From JAUVXJ01 sp964433755 (GTDB lineage: Bacteria > Chloroflexota > Anaerolineae > UBA7937 > B3-Chlor), in the NCBI GenBank assembly GCA_964433755.1, contig CAYSSR010000002.1, positions 1 to 64,000 on the forward strand: 64,000 nt of DNA, written 5' to 3'. Position 1 is the stretch's first letter. Every line of letters starts with the position of its first letter. A model generated the notes under the pieces. The model did no database searches and was not told the origin of the DNA. It worked only from the letters and a program-made list of their open reading frames with translations. Made by a program: the position numbers and the translations under genes. This document shows, in pieces, positions 61,288-64,000 of this stretch.

Positions 61288-62222
61288 GGCACCAGCGTGT
61301 AGGCACCATTCGCGGCCGTCAAGCCATGTCTCAGAGCGGTGGCTATCTGAGGCAGTTGATACGGATCCCCGGTCAGCCGATTGTCGGCTGGATATGACTG
61401 GAGCACCTTCAACGCCTCCACGTCTATGGCAACCAAGTCGCCAGAAGCCATGACGATCCCGGGCTCCACCAGTTGCCCCTTCTCCGGCCCTCCGCTGACG
61501 AAGGCCTTGCGGCCGTCCATGACGATCAGATCGGGCTGCCGGACCAGGTTGATCTCGGCGGCCTTCTCCTCCAGATTGCCGAAGTGCAGGCCTCTTCGCT
61601 CGCCCGGATGAAGGAATCCGACGGACAGCTTGAGGGACATGGTGAACCGCGCATACCTGTGGGTCTTCAAACAGGGAAGGTAGACCAGCCTGTCCGCCTC
61701 ATACATGACTCTGGGGACGGTCGCTCTCTCGAGGAAGTCGCCCTCGATAGGCACCTCTACGTATTCCGCCTCTCCCACATCGAAGCACACGAATTCGATA
61801 CCCATCTCCCGGAGCAGCTCTGGCACCCCTAGCCTCGACACCGTGGTGGCGGTGGGCCTCCAGCGGCCACCGGAACTCTCACCGACCACTATCCTGGCCC
61901 CGGCATCTCTCAACAACTCCAAGACGGCCCGCAGAAAGCCCAGATCGGTGGAGCCAGGAAACGGGTCCGAGCTATTAAAGTTGGGCTTGACCAGCACCTT
62001 GTGTCCTGGGGAGATGGCCTTGTCCAAACCACCCAGCAGCTCCAGGCATTCCTCCACCGCTGGTTTCACCTTGTCCGAGGCCGGCACTTTGCTGACCAAG
62101 GGTAAGCCATCCTTCAGCCAGGCAGCCGTCTGACGCGGTCTCGGCGGCCTGGACTCCAGCTCCCCAGGCTTTCTGTCGGTGAACAGATGGTACAGTCCCT
62201 TCAAGGTGTCACTTGCGGCCAT
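61284..62222 (-). CDS. DUF362 domain protein
   Basis: 312 residues. The DUF362 pattern is present: VLVKPNFNSSDPFPGSTDLGFLRAVLELLRDAGARIVVGESSG, VYLPCLKTHRYARFTMSLKLSVGF, and DLIVMDGRKAFVSGGPEKG with VASGDLVAIDVEALKVL. No ferredoxin cluster motif is present, unlike many DUF362 proteins. Function is not established. First gene of the DUF362-SDR-DUF1858-selD-phosphoesterase-nucleosidase operon, read from a strong promoter at 62278-62306. Confidence 0.85.
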   Translation of the reverse strand: MAASDTLKGLYHLFTDRKPGELESRPPRPRQTAAWLKDGLPLVSKVPASDKVKPAVEECLELLGGLDKAISPGHKVLVKPNFNSSDPFPGSTDLGFLRAVLELLRDAGARIVVGESSGGRWRPTATTVSRLGVPELLREMGIEFVCFDVGEAEYVEVPIEGDFLERATVPRVMYEADRLVYLPCLKTHRYARFTMSLKLSVGFLHPGERRGLHFGNLEEKAAEINLVRQPDLIVMDGRKAFVSGGPEKGQLVEPGIVMASGDLVAIDVEALKVLQSYPADNRLTGDPYQLPQIATALRHGLTAANGAYTLVP

Positions 62223-62598
62223 GCTCTACGGACCTTGTTCCCTGCTGCCGAGGCCTCCCTTTAACATTCCTATCCTGATTATACAGGACGACTGGCATCC
62301 CTTCAACCAGCGCTGAACCTCGTCGCACGTTCAACGGAGGAGATCGGGTCGCTCCTGCTTGCCCCTCCCCGTCGTCCTGCCGTGGCCTCTTCCGCCAACC
62401 CCCTGTGACAGCGGGTAGTGCCACGGCCTCAAGATGACAAGTGCAGCGCTTGCCTTTCTCCAGCTACTGACGTAGACTTGCCGCCGATAGCCTGTCTCGA
62501 CGATTCCGTGCGCTTGCGGGCAGACCCATCCTCGCGAAGCGTGTGTGGCCCGTTCAGAAGACGACTCAGCGAAGTCATCCTCCAGCGCCGTGGAGAGG
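62223..62598 (+). other. Intergenic region between DUF362 gene and membrane protein gene
   Basis: 376 bp. It contains the promoter of the DUF362-selD operon (62278-62306). The remaining 290 or so bp downstream of the minus-strand membrane protein gene show no supported gene or clear repeat. Confidence 0.5.
62278..62306 (-). promoter_or_regulatory. Sigma-70 promoter of the DUF362-selD operon
   Basis: Minus strand: -35 TTGAAG, 17-bp spacer, -10 TATAAT (perfect). Predicted start near 62271, 50 nt before the first ATG. All six genes to 57515 are spaced 39 bp or less or overlap, so one transcript is likely. Confidence 0.75.
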
Positions 62599-62958
62599 TC
62601 ACACCCGGTCCCAGATCGCCGTCATGGTGCGGGCCAGCCGCCCGCCGATCAGTCCAGTGGTCCCAAAGGCCAGAGGAAACCAGATGGGAACACCAAACAC
62701 AGTGGGGTTCGCGTACTCCCATACTCCAAACTGTACGAATACAGCTTCGGCCAGCGAGCCCAATACCCCGATGACCAGAAAGAAGCAGATGTCCAGACGA
62801 TCGTGCCAGCGAACCAGCGCAAAGCCGCACTCCACGGCCATGAGCACGAAAAGAACCAGATTATGCGTCCACAGCAGCGCGACGCAGGCCACCAATACCA
62901 CAAAGGCCGCCATCTCAACGGCTAGCTCGATCCACAGTGAGCGCCAATGCCCCTTCAC
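62599..62958 (-). CDS. Small integral membrane protein
   Basis: 119 residues with about four hydrophobic segments: 9-32, 33-47, 55-74 and 82-110. The C-terminal part VQFGVWEYANPTVFGVPIWFPLAFGTTGLIGGRLAR has a conserved look (Gly-Val-Trp-x-Tyr, Trp-Phe-Pro-Leu-Ala), but I cannot name the family. The frame stays open upstream to 63267; I use the GTG at 62958 because it has GAGGAG at good distance and a promoter lies inside the longer frame at 63008-63036. Divergent from the UbiA gene. Confidence 0.65.
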   Translation of the reverse strand: MKGHWRSLWIELAVEMAAFVVLVACVALLWTHNLVLFVLMAVECGFALVRWHDRLDICFFLVIGVLGSLAEAVFVQFGVWEYANPTVFGVPIWFPLAFGTTGLIGGRLARTMTAIWDRV

Positions 62959-63007
62959 CACCAACTCCTCACCTACCCCTTTCTCAGATTCCGACCCAAT
63001 GCCAAGG

Positions 63008-63036
63008 ATTCTAGCAGAGCCCCTTGCTTCGAGCAA
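63008..63036 (-). promoter_or_regulatory. Sigma-70 promoter of the small membrane protein gene
   Basis: Minus strand: -35 TTGCTC, 17-bp spacer, -10 TAGAAT. Predicted start near 63001, 43 nt before the GTG at 62958. Confidence 0.6.
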
Positions 63037-63097
63037 TTGGGCGGCGCGCTCCAGGCTCGTTACGGACGGTACGCGCCGCTGATGGAGCAGCCAGATC

Positions 63098-64000
63098 ATG
63101 GCCAGTAGACTACGTGCATGGATCGCCCTTTCGCGCCCACCGTTCCACTCCGTGGGTGTGCTGCCCTTCATCCTGGGATCGGTCCTGGCCTGGCGGCTGA
63201 CAGGCACGGTCCGCTGGGGTATTCTGGCTTGGGGTACGGTAGGAGTGGTGCTGGTCATGCTCGCCACGTACTATGCAGGCGAGTATTGGGATCATCGGGA
63301 GGACTCCCTCTCCACTGCTCTCGGCCCCAGTCGCTTCGCCGGTGGCTCCCGTGTATTGCAGGCAGGGCTCCTACCTCACAGCGCGGCCTTGTGGGCCTCG
63401 GTGGTGGCCCTGCTGCTGGCGCTCGTTGTGGCCGCGATCCTCCAACTGGGCTACGGTACGGGACCGCTGACCCTCCCCTTCTGTCTCGTGGGGCTGTTTG
63501 GCGGATTCTTCTATTCCACTCGCCCCATCCGGTGGGTAGCTACGGGCGTGGGCGAACTGTGGATTGGCTTCTGCTACGGTTGGCTGCCCATAGCAGTCGG
63601 CTGCTATCTTCAAACCGGGTATGTCGCGTCTCTGGTTCACTGGCTGGCTATCCCCGTCGGTCTGACCATCGTCAACGTCATCCTGCTCAACGAGTATCCC
63701 GACTATCCCGCCGACTCTCTCACCGGTAAGAGCAACCTCGTGGTGCGCCTGGGTCGGCGCAGGGGCGCTTGGCTGTACACCAGTATCAGTGTTGGAAGTT
63801 GGCTGGCCATGCTTCTATCGGTGTCTCGTGGCGTGCCCGCACGGGCATTCTGGTTCTTCACCCCAGTCCTGGCCCTATCGCTGGTCTTGGTCGTGCTCAT
63901 GCTGCGAGAGCACTGGCAAGATAGAGAGACCCTGGAGAAGCTGTGTGGCGCCAACCTCCTGGTCAACCTGGGCACCACAGCGGCATACATCCTCGCCTTC
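63098..64000 (+). CDS. UbiA-family prenyltransferase, 3' end outside window
   Basis: At least 301 codons, open at the right edge. Integral membrane enzyme that attaches an isoprenoid chain to an aromatic acceptor, as in menaquinone synthesis (MenA-like). The first Asp-rich motif reads YYAGEYWDHREDS and the second NEYPDYPADSLTGKSNLVVRLG, the layout of the UbiA superfamily, with at least seven hydrophobic segments between and around them. ATG at 63098; GGAG lies about 11 nt upstream. MenA is the best guess, but chlorophyll- or haem-type members are possible. No other quinone gene is in view. Confidence 0.85.
   Translation, partial: MASRLRAWIALSRPPFHSVGVLPFILGSVLAWRLTGTVRWGILAWGTVGVVLVMLATYYAGEYWDHREDSLSTALGPSRFAGGSRVLQAGLLPHSAALWASVVALLLALVVAAILQLGYGTGPLTLPFCLVGLFGGFFYSTRPIRWVATGVGELWIGFCYGWLPIAVGCYLQTGYVASLVHWLAIPVGLTIVNVILLNEYPDYPADSLTGKSNLVVRLGRRRGAWLYTSISVGSWLAMLLSVSRGVPARAFWFFTPVLALSLVLVVLMLREHWQDRETLEKLCGANLLVNLGTTAAYILAF

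Noticed and set aside
62959..63267. N-terminal extension of the small membrane protein
   Set aside because: It contains a well-spaced promoter (63008-63036), overlaps the divergent UbiA gene and is not hydrophobic or conserved-looking.
1..64000. rRNA, tRNA, transposase, integrase or phage genes
   Set aside because: I scanned intergenic regions and reading frames for their signatures and saw none; short or degenerate tRNA genes could still escape reading by eye.

Overview
The window is GC-rich, densely coded bacterial DNA with no rRNA, tRNA, CRISPR array or insertion sequence that I can see. Bacterial housekeeping genes (rpsB-tsf-pyrH, nusA-infB-truB-ribF, era, proS) sit beside genes common in deep-branching anaerobes: CooC-type nickel ATPases, a nickel ECF transporter, selenophosphate synthetase, an archaeal-type ATP-dependent DNA ligase and RtcB/archease. 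Proline/threonine-rich linkers after lipoboxes, multi-GAF kinases and short EF-Ts and IF2 fit an anaerobic Chloroflexota (Anaerolineae- or Dehalococcoidia-like) genome. That assignment is inference from gene content only.

Layout. 1-1836 (-): rpsB-tsf-pyrH. 2131-2776 (+): Trm112-like and EF-Tu-domain-2-like small proteins. 3260-8793 (+): OsmC, two CooC ATPases, a Fur-family regulator whose promoter carries a Nur-type box, and NikMNQO; together these look like a nickel uptake, sensing and insertion locus. 8866-11216 (-): adenine deaminase and a lipoprotein. 11399-13966 (+): PIG-L deacetylase, ThpR, a TIGR00725 protein and a phosphoribosyltransferase. 13963-15441 (-): divergent Amt. 15554-20593 (+): HTH-REC protein and a five-GAF hybrid kinase. 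20958-27645 (+): two thiolases, SDR, acyl-CoA dehydrogenase, carboxyltransferase and RNase H. 27696-30293 (-): M20 peptidase, small membrane protein, MBL hydrolase. 30510-42239 (+): proS, then the nusA operon ending in archease-rtcB. 42307-52313 (-): DUF3795-HD fusion, era, and a block of surface proteins. 52603-54294 (+): DNA ligase. 54300-55187 (-): HAD hydrolase. 55529-57528 (+): biotin carboxylase and BCCP. 57515-62222 (-): six-gene operon containing selD. 62599-64000: divergent membrane protein and UbiA prenyltransferase.

Main results. (1) selD is longer than an ordinary ORF suggests: it starts at 60080 and reads through an in-frame TGA at the catalytic position, so SelD is itself a selenoprotein. 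(2) The Fur-like gene carries a TTGCAA-N5-TTGCAC operator touching a consensus sigma-70 promoter, which points to a nickel (Nur) regulator for the CooC/NikMNQO locus. (3) A surface block encodes a RodZ-like HTH-TM-M1 peptidase fusion, an M14 lipoprotein, and two CapA-beta-propeller lipoproteins whose domains are in opposite order. This is the best candidate for an undescribed system. (4) The nusA operon has a terminator-like hairpin about 20 nt after its promoter, consistent with attenuation.
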